Below, in pieces: positions 1 to 8,424 of a DNA stretch of 64,000 bases. This DNA is from Oscillibacter sp. (lineage in GTDB: Bacteria > Bacillota > Clostridia > Oscillospirales > Oscillospiraceae): the NCBI GenBank assembly GCA_020025475.1, contig JAHHSA010000002.1:1-64000 (forward strand), written 5' to 3'. A model generated the notes under the pieces. It saw only the letters and a program-made list of their open reading frames with translations. It was not told where the DNA came from and ran no database searches. Position 1 is the stretch's first letter. Each line of letters starts with the position of its first letter. Both the position numbers and the translations under genes were made by a program.

Positions 1-1578
1 GGGAAGAAGATCGGCGTAGTGAATCTGGGGCCGACGCAGGAGGGCAATCAGGGGACAGCCATCCTGAACATCCGCTGTACCCTGCGCTGTCAGGAAGGCA
101 GTGAGGGCGGGGGAGGGAGAGACACCGGTGTGTGTGAGCCGCTTGATCTCTTTTTCCACAGCGGCGTATTTGGCATCCACCTCGGCCAGACGTTCCTGGG
201 AGACCAGGCCAATCTCGTAGCCGCGCCGGGTCAGGCGGGCGTCGGCATTGTCCTGACGCAGAAGCAGGCGGTACTCACTGCGGGAGGTCATAATGCGGTA
301 GGGTTCGTTGGTGCCTTTGGTGACCAGATCGTCGATGAGAGTACCGATGTAGGATTCGGAGCGGGAGAGAATGAAGTGGCTTTCACCACGGAGCTTTCGC
401 ACCGCGTTCACACCGGCCACAAAGCCCTGCACGGCGGCCTCCTCATAACCAGAGGACCCGTTGAACTGTCCGGCACCATAGAGATGGGCAATCTGCTTGA
501 CCTCCATGGTGGCCCGGAGGGCTAAGGGATCAATACAGTCATATTCGATGGCATAGGCCGGCCGGGTCATCACGGCGTGACGCAGGCCGGGAATGCTGTG
601 GAGCATTCGCAGCTGAATCTCCTCCGGCATCGAGGAGGACAGCCCCTGGACGTAGAGCTCTTCTGTTTCCAGGCCCATGGGCTCCACAAAGAGCTGGTGG
701 CGCTTTTTGTCAGGGAATCGAACCACTTTTGTCTCAAACGAGGGGCAGTACCGGGGACCGACACCCTGAATGAGTCCGGAGTACATGGGGGCCCGGTCCA
801 GATTTTCCCGAACAATATCCTGCGTCTCTTCAGTGGTCCAGGTAAGATAGCAGTTGGCCTTGTTTTCCAGCTGGGTCCGGGTGGCATAGGAGAAAGGCAC
901 CGGCAGATGATCACCGGGCTGAATCTCCATTTCGTCAAAATCCACAGTTCGGGCGTTGACCCGGGGCGGGGTGCCGGTTTTGAACCGGCGGAGGGGCAGA
1001 CCCAGGGCCCGGAGACAACTGGTAAGCTTCGTGGCAGCATGCATACCATCGGGACCGGATTCCTCCACGCACTCACCGATGATGGTGCGACCGGAGAGAT
1101 AGGTACCGGTGGCAAGAATGACGGCCCGGACGGAAAACTCCGCACCGGTGGAGAGAACCACTGAGGAGACGGCGCCATGGGTTGTGCGGATGTCCACCAC
1201 CTCACCCTGTCGGACAGTCAGGTGTTCCTGACGTTCCAGCAGGTGCTTCATGTACTCCTGATACCGGCGGCGGTCTGCCTGGGCCCGGAGGGACCAGACG
1301 GCGGGGCCCTTGCCCTTGTTCAGAAGACGGTACTGGATGCAGCAGGCGTCGGCCGCTTTGGCCATTTCACCGCCAAGGGCGTCCAACTCCCGGACCAGAT
1401 GGCCCTTGCCGGTGCCGCCGATGGCAGGGTTGCAGGGCAAGTTGCCCACGGAGTCCAGGTTGATGGTAAAGATCACTGTCTCCATCCCCAGACGGGCGGC
1501 AGCCAGCGCGGCCTCAATGCCGGCGTGACCGGCGCCGACCACCGCAATATCAAATTGTCCGGCGTTAAAAGTATCCAT
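1..1578 (-). CDS. mnmG: tRNA uridine-5-carboxymethylaminomethyl modification enzyme MnmG (GidA), 3' end cut by window edge
   Basis: MnmG is the FAD-dependent partner of MnmE that modifies the wobble uridine (position 34) of certain tRNAs in the cytoplasm. The frame is open from the ATG at 1578 to the window edge, giving 526 codons of a protein usually near 630, so roughly the last 100 residues lie outside. Near the N-terminus I read the FAD-binding GAGHAG loop and the family signature PCNPAIGG; further on come KTGTPPR and FNGSSGYEEA. The SD GAGAGG sits 6 to 8 bases before the start. Its downstream neighbour lies beyond the window, and the metallophosphoesterase is just upstream in the same direction. 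Identification is secure. Confidence 0.95.
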   Translation of the reverse strand, partial: MDTFNAGQFDIAVVGAGHAGIEAALAAARLGMETVIFTINLDSVGNLPCNPAIGGTGKGHLVRELDALGGEMAKAADACCIQYRLLNKGKGPAVWSLRAQADRRRYQEYMKHLLERQEHLTVRQGEVVDIRTTHGAVSSVVLSTGAEFSVRAVILATGTYLSGRTIIGECVEESGPDGMHAATKLTSCLRALGLPLRRFKTGTPPRVNARTVDFDEMEIQPGDHLPVPFSYATRTQLENKANCYLTWTTEETQDIVRENLDRAPMYSGLIQGVGPRYCPSFETKVVRFPDKKRHQLFVEPMGLETEELYVQGLSSSMPEEIQLRMLHSIPGLRHAVMTRPAYAIEYDCIDPLALRATMEVKQIAHLYGAGQFNGSSGYEEAAVQGFVAGVNAVRKLRGESHFILSRSESYIGTLIDDLVTKGTNEPYRIMTSRSEYRLLLRQDNADARLTRRGYEIGLVSQERLAEVDAKYAAVEKEIKRLTHTGVSPSPALTAFLTAQGTADVQDGCPLIALLRRPQIHYADLLP

Positions 1579-1596
1579 GAAACCTCTCAAAATCTG

Positions 1597-2466
1597 TTAT
1601 GTCAGGGCTTGGCTTGTTTTATGCAAAGTCAAAGCTGCAAGTTCGGGGCGGTTGAATAACCGCAGGAAGATGCCGCTGTTGCCGATACCCCGGGTGACAA
1701 ACAGGGTGGAGCCGTTTTCATGGTAAAGCCCTGCGGAGTAGTGGCAAAAGAGCCGCCGGTCGTGGTTAATGAGACCGCCCAGAAAGGGCAGTCGAATCAC
1801 ACCGCCATGACCGTGGCCAGAGAGAACCAGATCTGCGCCCAGAAGACTGTAGCGTTCGGCAAAGAGATTGTTGCGGTGGGCCAGCAGGATCCAGAAGGGA
1901 TCGCCCCAGGCGGCGTAAAGCTCTGCGGCCAGGGTCTCCGGGGTCTTCTGATCGGCATAGCCGTTGGGATCGTCGATACCTGCCAGCACCAACTGATCGC
2001 CGCCCCGCTCCAACAGGACGAACTGATTGGAGAGCACGTGGACCCCGTTTTGGCGCAGCCGTTCCTTCAGTTCCGAGGTGTGCCCGATGGCCCATTCGTG
2101 GTTGCCTGTGATATAGTAGGTGGGTGCGATGGCGGACAGGCCTGCGGCCATAGACTCCGCGTAGCCTGGGGTGGGGCCCCGGTAGCTGTCTTCCAAATCC
2201 CCCAGCAGGAAAATGTATTCCGGGTCTGTGTCTGCCACAGCGGAGAAGAGAAGCTCGTTGTCCTCTCCAAAGACGGCACCGTGGGTGTCCCCCAGGACGG
2301 TGATCCGCGTGCCGTCAAAGCCGGCGGGCAGATCTGTCAATGAAATATCAAATCTGGTGGTTTGCAGGGAGTGGTTGCTCCAATATAAAAAAACCGCGAA
2401 GAGCGCGGCGGCCAGCAGAATGACAAAAACCCGGCGGACAGGATGTCTGCGAGGGCGATGTTTCAT
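1597..2466 (-). CDS. Membrane-anchored calcineurin-like metallophosphoesterase (YaeI-like)
   Basis: This 289-residue protein has one N-terminal membrane segment (about residues 12-29) after a basic stretch, then a binuclear metallophosphoesterase domain. The metal-binding motifs appear in order: GDTHG (59-63), GDLED (89-93), GNHEW (121-125), AHRN (196-199) and GHGHGG (217-222). YaeI-type members hydrolyse phosphoesters at the outer face of the membrane; the substrate here cannot be read from sequence. The start has an AGGAGG SD. An extended -10 promoter lies about 90 bases upstream. The gene ends 18 bases before mnmG and may be transcribed with it. Confidence 0.85.
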   Translation of the reverse strand: MKHRPRRHPVRRVFVILLAAALFAVFLYWSNHSLQTTRFDISLTDLPAGFDGTRITVLGDTHGAVFGEDNELLFSAVADTDPEYIFLLGDLEDSYRGPTPGYAESMAAGLSAIAPTYYITGNHEWAIGHTSELKERLRQNGVHVLSNQFVLLERGGDQLVLAGIDDPNGYADQKTPETLAAELYAAWGDPFWILLAHRNNLFAERYSLLGADLVLSGHGHGGVIRLPFLGGLINHDRRLFCHYSAGLYHENGSTLFVTRGIGNSGIFLRLFNRPELAALTLHKTSQALT

Positions 2467-2522
2467 GTGTCGGCCTCCTTTTTCGCTGATTAAACTCTGC
2501 CGGAATAGGCAGAAAAAAGCAT

Positions 2523-2558
2523 GTTAGCCGTGCCAGAGTTGGCACGACTAACATTATA
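2523..2558 (-). promoter_or_regulatory. Extended -10 promoter overlapping a 30-bp inverted repeat
   Basis: On the minus strand a TATAAT at 2558-2553 is preceded by TG one base upstream (extended -10), with a partial -35 (TCGTCA) about 18 bases further. The inverted repeat 2523-2552 (GTTAG and CGTGCCA arms, 4-base loop, one mismatch) begins directly after the -10. It is followed by a run of six T at 2518-2513, so it could end the ABC operon upstream, act as an operator, or both. Confidence 0.55.
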
Positions 2559-2619
2559 ACATATCTATAAGAGAAATGACGAGTGATAAAATGTACAAAT
2601 CAGGGGTAAAAGTAGAACA

Positions 2620-5600
2620 TTATTCCGCACTTTTGAGAGATTCTACCATATCAATGCGCTTCATCTTCTGGTGGGACATCCAGGCTACGGCTGCGGAGAA
2701 CACAGCTGTGAGGAGGGAAGCCCAGAGATAGGCCATGGGATCTGTCTCCCGACCGAACATCATCAGGTCAATTTCCACAGAGCGAACCAGCCACATGTGC
2801 AGCAGACGCCCTGCCCCAATGCCAAAGAGAATACCCAGGAGCGTCAGCACCAGATTCTCCCGGTTGACGTAGGCCGACACCTCCCAATCGTAGAAGCCCA
2901 GAACCCGGATGGTGGCCAGCTCCCGGCGGCGCTCCGTGATGTTGATGTTGCTCAGGTTGTAGAGCACCACCAGCGCCAGGGCCGCAGCAGAGAGAATGAC
3001 GATCACCACCACAAAGTCGATTCGCTCCATGGCGCTCATGTAAGTGTCTCGGGTGGAGAGCATTCGGCTGGCAGCAACCACGCCATGGAGGTTCATCAGG
3101 TCGGTGAAGATGCCGTCACAGAGGTCGCCGTCACTGCTGGTGAAGGTCATGAGGTAGGCATTGTTCAGGACGGCCTTCCCAAAGACCCGTTCGTAGTAGG
3201 TGGGTGAGAGGTAGATGAAATGGCCCAGATAGTTTTCATTGATGGCGGCTACCCGAACCTCCACACGGCCCTCGCCGTCGATGGTGAAGGTGTCACCCAC
3301 TTTCAGCCCCAGCAGCTCTGAGAGTTTCTGGTCGATGACGACACCGTCGTCCGGAACGGTCAAAGACTGGCGGCTGCGATAGGTTTGCAGATGAACAAAG
3401 GCGTTGATGCGGGCCGGGTCCACCACTTCCATGTAGGCGGAGGTGGTGTAGGTGTGGGATTCCGCCGATACGGTACCGATCCGGCAGGAAAGCGTGTCCA
3501 GAATATCGGGATTGGAGGCAATGTAGGACTCGATGTCAGACCGTTCCGCGTCCAGCAGGTTCTCACTGACTGCCACTTGGGCGGTGTACTGAAAGATCTC
3601 GTTATACTGAACGGACATGGTGGTCAGCAGGGAGGACCGGAGACCGAAGCCTGCAATGATCAAAGCGGTACAGCCGCCGATGCCGATGACGGTCATCCAG
3701 AAACGCTTCTGATAGCGGAGCAGATTCCGGGCTGTGACCTTATGGTTAAAGCTCATGCGCTTCCACAGGGGCTTGATGTATTCCAGCAGGACCCGTTTGC
3801 CGGCCTTGGGCGCCCGGGGGCGCAGCAGGGCGGCGGGGGTTTCCCGCAGGGCATTCATGCAGGCGGTCACCGAGGAGACGGCGGTGCAGCCCACTGCTGC
3901 CAGCAAGGACACGGCACTGATGCCGGGGTAGACGGAGAGCTGGATGTTGGGAACATCATACATCATCTGGTAGGCGGTAAAAATCATCTTGGGAAACAGG
4001 GTGAAACCGATGACAAGCCCCAGAATCGCACCCAGAAGTGAGGGCAGGAAGCCATAGCCCAGATATTTCCGGGAAATGGCCCAGCGGGAATATCCCAGAG
4101 CCTTCAGACAGCCAATTTGTACCCGCTGCTCTTCCACCATGCGGGTCATGGTGGTCAGGCACACCAGAGCCGCCACCAGGAAGAACAGCACTGGGAAGAC
4201 CGAGGCCAGGTTGGCCATGCGGTCTGCATCCTGGCCAAAGCCCAGATAGCCGGGGTTGGCATTTCGATTCAAAATGTACCACTGGGAGTCGCCGATATCC
4301 GCGATTTTTCGGCGGGCGTCGCCCAGCTGGTACTCCGCGTCGGCGATCTGAGCCTCCGCGTCCGCCTTGGCAGAGTTATATTCCGCATAACCGGCGGCAT
4401 AGTCTCTCTCGCCCGCTTTCAGCTGCGCCTGAGCGGCATCCATGTCGGCGGTGGCCTGCTGCGTCTGGGCTGCCAGCTCCGTTTCGCCGTCAGCCAGGTC
4501 GATCTGGCCTTGACGGTACTGCTGCCAACCGGTGTCCAGCTCTTGACGGGAGGTGATCAGCTGGGCATTGGCCCTGTCCAGCTGGGCCTTGGCATCATCC
4601 AACTGGCGCTTGCCGTCTTTTAGCTCTGCCTCACCGTCCAGAAGCTGCTCTTGGGCGTCATCCAGCTGCCGCTTGGCAGCATCCAGTTCGGCCTTGCCGT
4701 CCCGGTATTCCGCCCAGCCCTCGTCCAACTGGGCGCGGGCCTGCGTCAGCGTGCTTTTGCCGATGGCCAACTGGGCCTGAATGTCACTGGCGCTGAGGGG
4801 CAGCTGGCTCAGCTGCTGGGCAGCGGCCCGCATCTGCGATGCTGTCTGCATGCCGGTCTCCTGCTGAATGGCAGCAATCTGGGCCTGGGCATGCACCAGG
4901 GCCTGACGCTTCAGGTTCCATTCCGCTTCCAGCAGTGCCCGGTCCGGCTGGGCAGGCTTTGGCGGGTCTGGCGGCGGGGAAATGGGAGGGGGTTGGAGGT
5001 CGGGCAGGTTGGTGTCGGGTTGACCCTCCGAAAGAGTGCCGTGATTGGCCTGCGCAGAGTCCAGATCCTGAAGCTGCTGCTCCAATGCGGAAATCTCCGC
5101 TTTCAGGCGGACGACCTCGGCTTCTCTGCGGTCCAGCTCATCTGCCTTGGCGTACAGCAGGAGACCAGCGGCCTTGGCTGCGGCCAGGGTTTCGTTGATT
5201 TTTGTGTGAAGAGGGCCGGTACTGCTCTCTCCATTGAGGGCATCCAGCAGGTCCGAAGCATTGGTAATACCGATCTCCGGGGGCAAAAGACCGTCCAGAG
5301 AGTGGTCGAACTGATATTCCCCAGCCTCGTACTCCCGCTCCCCCTGGGTCAGCTGGCGGTGGGCACGGTTCAGCTTATCTTTGCCGTTCAGGTACTCATC
5401 CAGACCATCTTCATACTGAGTACGGGCGTCATGCAGAAGTTTTTCGTTTTTTTCATACGCGGAGAGACCGGACAGATACGATTGCTGACCATCCTGGAAC
5501 TCCTGCATACCGGAATGGTACTGAACTTCTCCGTCTTCCAGCCGTCTCCGGGCATCCGCCAGCTCCTCCTTTGCGTCGGCTATCTGTTGTTTGGCATGGG

Positions 5601-6531
5601 CTGTCTCGGTTTTCAGCTGTGCACGGCCCTGGTTCAGCTCTGCCCAACCGCCGTCGAGCTGCTTCCGGGCATCGCGGAGCTGCTTCCGGGCATGGTCGAG
5701 CTTGCCTGCGGCGTCTGCCTTCGCTGCTTCCAGCTCTGCCTCGGCATCTGCCAGCTTCTCATTACCCGCATCCACCAGAGACTCCCGACGAAGTTTGGAA
5801 CGCTCTCTGGACACCGGCTCCAGTTGGTGCAGCACTGCGTCTACCGTGTCGGTGTAGGCAGGGGAGAAGGTCATCTCGTCGGCAGCACCCTCCACGGTGA
5901 GGTAGGCAGTGGTGACCGCCTCCATGTCAAAAGCCTCCGGCAAGACGTAGGCAAAGGCGGCCGCCTGACCGGTGCCCAGGGTAGAGGTGCCCCGCTCGGG
6001 ACTAATGTACAGCGGACTGCGGACCACGCCGGTCACTGTGAAGGCGGTTACAGCCAAGGCACCCTGAAAGGGACCGGAGACCTGAAATTCCAGTTGGTCG
6101 CCGATGCTTAGCCCCATGCGGTTCAGGAGCTGCTGGTCCACCACGCACTCCGTGGTGCTGCCGGGCAGCCGACCCTCCATCACCGTCAGCCGGTTCAGCT
6201 TTTTGGGCAGAGAGTGGAGCTTGGTGACCACGTCCACACCGCCAGCGTGGGCATAGACGTCAATGGTGTGGGCGGGCTCCACCTCAGCCACACCGGGCTG
6301 TGCCCGAAGCACGGCGATATCTTCCTGGGTGATACCCAAAGTTCCCAGAATCTGAATGTCCATGAAGGACTGCTGGTCCATGTAGCTGTCCAGGGTGTTT
6401 TTCATATCCGGCGCCGTGGACCGGAGACCGGACAGGAAAGCCACAGCCAGGGAGACAAGTATCAGAATGGACAAAAAGCGGCTGAGGGAGTGTTGGATCT
6501 CCCGGACAAAATCTTTGCGCAGCGCATTCAT
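2620..6531 (-). CDS. Giant FtsX/MacB-family ABC permease with long extracytoplasmic coiled coil
   Basis: The 1303-residue protein begins with one membrane helix (about 17-40) and a MacB-like periplasmic-type segment. It then carries roughly 500 residues of Ala/Gln/Asp/Leu-rich heptads in two coiled-coil blocks, broken near 506-530 by a Pro-rich stretch. Two FtsX permease domains follow: three helices at about 780-900, and a C-terminal set at about 1160-1285 with the usual Glu/Leu-rich cytoplasmic turn (ITERRRELATIRVLGF). Such permeases work with a LolD/MacB-type ATPase in export or envelope mechanotransmission, not import. The start has SD GGAGG and lies 31 bases after the ATPase. Substrate unknown; a local MarR gene suggests response to a small-molecule stress. 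Confidence 0.85.
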   Translation of the reverse strand: MNALRKDFVREIQHSLSRFLSILILVSLAVAFLSGLRSTAPDMKNTLDSYMDQQSFMDIQILGTLGITQEDIAVLRAQPGVAEVEPAHTIDVYAHAGGVDVVTKLHSLPKKLNRLTVMEGRLPGSTTECVVDQQLLNRMGLSIGDQLEFQVSGPFQGALAVTAFTVTGVVRSPLYISPERGTSTLGTGQAAAFAYVLPEAFDMEAVTTAYLTVEGAADEMTFSPAYTDTVDAVLHQLEPVSRERSKLRRESLVDAGNEKLADAEAELEAAKADAAGKLDHARKQLRDARKQLDGGWAELNQGRAQLKTETAHAKQQIADAKEELADARRRLEDGEVQYHSGMQEFQDGQQSYLSGLSAYEKNEKLLHDARTQYEDGLDEYLNGKDKLNRAHRQLTQGEREYEAGEYQFDHSLDGLLPPEIGITNASDLLDALNGESSTGPLHTKINETLAAAKAAGLLLYAKADELDRREAEVVRLKAEISALEQQLQDLDSAQANHGTLSEGQPDTNLPDLQPPPISPPPDPPKPAQPDRALLEAEWNLKRQALVHAQAQIAAIQQETGMQTASQMRAAAQQLSQLPLSASDIQAQLAIGKSTLTQARAQLDEGWAEYRDGKAELDAAKRQLDDAQEQLLDGEAELKDGKRQLDDAKAQLDRANAQLITSRQELDTGWQQYRQGQIDLADGETELAAQTQQATADMDAAQAQLKAGERDYAAGYAEYNSAKADAEAQIADAEYQLGDARRKIADIGDSQWYILNRNANPGYLGFGQDADRMANLASVFPVLFFLVAALVCLTTMTRMVEEQRVQIGCLKALGYSRWAISRKYLGYGFLPSLLGAILGLVIGFTLFPKMIFTAYQMMYDVPNIQLSVYPGISAVSLLAAVGCTAVSSVTACMNALRETPAALLRPRAPKAGKRVLLEYIKPLWKRMSFNHKVTARNLLRYQKRFWMTVIGIGGCTALIIAGFGLRSSLLTTMSVQYNEIFQYTAQVAVSENLLDAERSDIESYIASNPDILDTLSCRIGTVSAESHTYTTSAYMEVVDPARINAFVHLQTYRSRQSLTVPDDGVVIDQKLSELLGLKVGDTFTIDGEGRVEVRVAAINENYLGHFIYLSPTYYERVFGKAVLNNAYLMTFTSSDGDLCDGIFTDLMNLHGVVAASRMLSTRDTYMSAMERIDFVVVIVILSAAALALVVLYNLSNINITERRRELATIRVLGFYDWEVSAYVNRENLVLTLLGILFGIGAGRLLHMWLVRSVEIDLMMFGRETDPMAYLWASLLTAVFSAAVAWMSHQKMKRIDMVESLKSAE

Positions 6532-6562
6532 GCCGATCCTCCGTTCTGCTGACAGATCATGG

Positions 6563-7270
6563 TTACCACTCGATTTGCTCCACCGGCGTGGGGGTTTCGT
6601 TGAGGCTCATTTCTGAAACTGTTCCATTTTTGATATGAATGACTCTGTCTGCCATAGGTGTGAGGGCGCTGTTGTGAGTAATGACAATGACGGTCATGCC
6701 ATTCATCCGGCAAGTGTCCTGCAGCAGTTTCAAAATGGCCTTACCGGTCTGGTAGTCCAGCGCACCGGTGGGCTCATCGCACAACAGCAGTTTTGGATTT
6801 TTGGCCAGGGCGCGGGCGATGGCTACTCGCTGCTGCTCACCGCCGGAGAGCTGGGCGGGAAAGTTATTCATGCGTGCTTCCAGACCGACCGCTGTCAGGG
6901 CAGTGACGGCGTCTATGGGGGCCTTGCAAATCTGGGCGGCCAGCTCCACATTTTCCAGAGCGGTCAGATTCTGCACCAAGTTATAGAACTGAAAAACGAA
7001 GCCGATGTCATGTCGGCGGTAGGCGGTGAGCTGGCGACTGTTATAGCCGCTGACAAGGGCACCGTCCACTGTGATGGTGCCGCTGCTGACAGGGTCCATG
7101 CCGCCCAGCATGTTCAGTACGGTGGTTTTGCCGGCACCGGAGGGACCGACAATCACGACAAATTCTCCTTTCTTAATGGAGAAGGAGATATGATCCACGG
7201 CTTTAATGCTGACATCACCGGTCTGGTAGACCTTGGAAACGCCATCAAAGGTGACATATGCCTCGCTCAT
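6563..7270 (-). CDS. ABC transporter ATP-binding protein (MacB/LolD class)
   Basis: This 235-residue ATPase energises the large permease encoded just downstream. Walker A is GPSGAGKT (42-49), followed by the Q-loop, the signature LSGGEQQR, and Walker [12 protein letters not shown], a wording typical of the MacB/LolD/YknY class. The ATG overlaps the stop of the MarR gene by four bases (ATGA), so the two are translationally coupled and the three genes form one operon. Nothing is missing from the catalytic set. The transported substrate cannot be inferred. Confidence 0.93.
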   Translation of the reverse strand: MSEAYVTFDGVSKVYQTGDVSIKAVDHISFSIKKGEFVVIVGPSGAGKTTVLNMLGGMDPVSSGTITVDGALVSGYNSRQLTAYRRHDIGFVFQFYNLVQNLTALENVELAAQICKAPIDAVTALTAVGLEARMNNFPAQLSGGEQQRVAIARALAKNPKLLLCDEPTGALDYQTGKAILKLLQDTCRMNGMTVIVITHNSALTPMADRVIHIKNGTVSEMSLNETPTPVEQIEW

Positions 7271-7689
7271 TCTGCCATTACCTCCACGCAGCGCCGGATG
7301 AGACGGATCAGTTCTTTCGTCTCTTCGCTGCCAAGACCTGTGATCATCCGGTCGAAATATTGGTTCATGCCGTCCAGCTTATCAAAAATCAGCGCCAGGC
7401 CGTCCGGGGTGATGGTGACTCGGATTCGGCGGCGATCGTCCTGAGAGTGCTGCATCTCCACACAGCCCTTGTGCCGCAGAGATGTGAGGGTGCTGGTGAT
7501 CCGGGGACGGGAAAGGCGCAGCTCCCGGCTCAGATCCGAGGGATAGATTACTTCTCCCCGGTGTGCGGCCAGATATTGCAGCACTACGGACTCTCCTTGC
7601 AGCAAATCCTCGAGGGAAGCAAAGGCTTTCAGATGATAGACGTCTTTCAGGGACAAAATCAGTTCATTGCGTAAATCCTTTGCGGACAC
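7267..7689 (-). CDS. MarR-family transcriptional regulator
   Basis: The 140-residue protein shows a MarR-type winged helix: a DNA-recognition region around YPSDLSRELRLSRPRITSTLTSL followed by a wing containing QDDRRRIRVTITPDG. It starts with GTG at 7689, preceded by GGAGG with 8-base spacing. It is first in the MarR-ATPase-permease operon, and a palindrome lies at its own presumed transcription start, so autorepression is likely. MarR proteins usually lose DNA binding when they bind a phenolic or amphiphilic ligand; the ligand here is unknown. Confidence 0.88.
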   Translation of the reverse strand: MSAKDLRNELILSLKDVYHLKAFASLEDLLQGESVVLQYLAAHRGEVIYPSDLSRELRLSRPRITSTLTSLRHKGCVEMQHSQDDRRRIRVTITPDGLALIFDKLDGMNQYFDRMITGLGSEETKELIRLIRRCVEVMAE

Positions 7690-7721
7690 AGAATCTACCT
7701 CCTAAGTAATACACACTCATA

Positions 7722-7743
7722 ATAGTTAATACTATGTATTATA
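7722..7743 (-). promoter_or_regulatory. Candidate MarR operator and -10 element
   Basis: A TATAAT reads on the minus strand at 7743-7738. Directly downstream is the palindrome ATAGT-TAAT-ACTAT (7722-7735), where transcription should begin. A MarR dimer bound there would block initiation of its own operon. No good -35 is visible, so the promoter is only moderately supported. Confidence 0.45.
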
Positions 7744-7831
7744 TACCGCGTAACCAAAAGAAAAGTGTTACGAATTCGTGAATATTACTCAAAATAAATA
7801 TGAATTTTATGTAAAATGTGAAGAAATCCTC

Positions 7832-7860
7832 TTGCATCTCAAAAATTACACTGCTATAAT
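7832..7860 (+). promoter_or_regulatory. Sigma-A promoter of a small transcription unit
   Basis: TTGCAT at 7832-7837 and a perfect TATAAT at 7855-7860 are separated by 17 bases. Transcription should start near 7867, about 27 bases before the small ORF, and end at the terminator near 8040. Confidence 0.75.
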
Positions 7861-7893
7861 GTGCATGAAGTCAAGAAGAAGGGAGGAGTACAA

Positions 7894-7977
7894 ATGGTAG
7901 ATTGCAACCGGGTTGCCTTCGGCGATGTGGATGACATGATTTTTATTGATGCATCCTGGGACGTCAGCGACCGATAA
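7894..7977 (+). CDS. 27-residue acidic small ORF, function unknown
   Basis: I do not recognise this peptide. An ATG at 7894 follows a strong SD (GGGAGGAG at 7881-7888) at good spacing and is read for 27 codons to TAA. The peptide holds seven Asp, one Cys and one Trp and has no membrane segment or signal. It sits alone between a consensus promoter and an intrinsic terminator, so the unit is either an mRNA for a micropeptide or a small RNA that happens to contain an ORF. It lies divergent to the MarR operon and upstream of hppA, but a terminator separates it from both. Confidence 0.45.
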   Translation: MVDCNRVAFGDVDDMIFIDASWDVSDR

Positions 7978-8005
7978 CACAGATCTTAAAAGAACTCACA
8001 AAAGT

Positions 8006-8042
8006 GGAAGCCACGCCCCGGACGGCGTGGGCTTTTCTTTTT
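8006..8042 (+). terminator. Intrinsic terminator after the 27-codon unit
   Basis: CCACGCC (8011-8017) pairs with GGCGTGG (8024-8030) around a six-base loop, and a T-rich tract (GCTTTTCTTTTTAT) follows. Confidence 0.75.
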
Positions 8043-8043
8043 A

Positions 8044-8198
8044 TAGGAGGCTGTGCTGCATGCTGCGGCGGCATTTCCTGAGGAAGGCTGCTGCGCGTCC
8101 TGTGGCACAAAGACCTGCTGTGAGCTGATCAAAAATCAAATAGATCCGGAAGTTGGATGTCAGGCGAGATACACTGCTGGTGTAATCTCGTTTTTTTT
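8044..8198 (+). other. Second small terminated segment with a possible Cys-rich ORF
   Basis: Just past the first terminator is a strong SD (AGGAGG, 8045-8050). Two overlapping frames could use it. An ATG at 8060 gives a 22-residue basic peptide ending at 8128. A GTG at 8053 opens a longer frame that encodes a Cys cluster (GCCASCGTKTCC) and runs into the next hairpin. An intrinsic terminator follows: CGAGAT+ACAC pairs with GTGT+ATCTCG (8165-8190), then eight T. No separate promoter is evident, so this may be a readthrough product. The rest, to about 8410, is AT-rich with no recognisable gene; a TATAAT at 8336-8341 may serve hppA. Confidence 0.3.
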
Positions 8199-8424
8199 AA
8201 GGTTTTTTGCGGCAAAAACAGGAAAATGGAAAGACGACTGTGCAAATAATGCGGACGAACATGATAAAAATGACTGGAAAACCTAAAAGAAATTGGCAAA
8301 AACGTAAAAGTTAATCTTGTTGCGCAAAAATAACGTATAATGTTATATGAAAATACTTGGCAATGTGCTATCATAACAATGATCCAAAGCAAACAAGAAC
8401 AATAAGCAACAAGGAGTGGAAACA

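Noticed and set aside
4300..5780. Repeated short units in the permease gene as a CRISPR or DNA repeat
   Set aside because: The repetition is at protein level (heptads) with varied bases and no regular spacer.
4651..6111. A 486-codon open frame on the plus strand
   Set aside because: It is antisense to the repetitive coiled-coil part of the permease; the low-complexity codons keep the opposite frame open.
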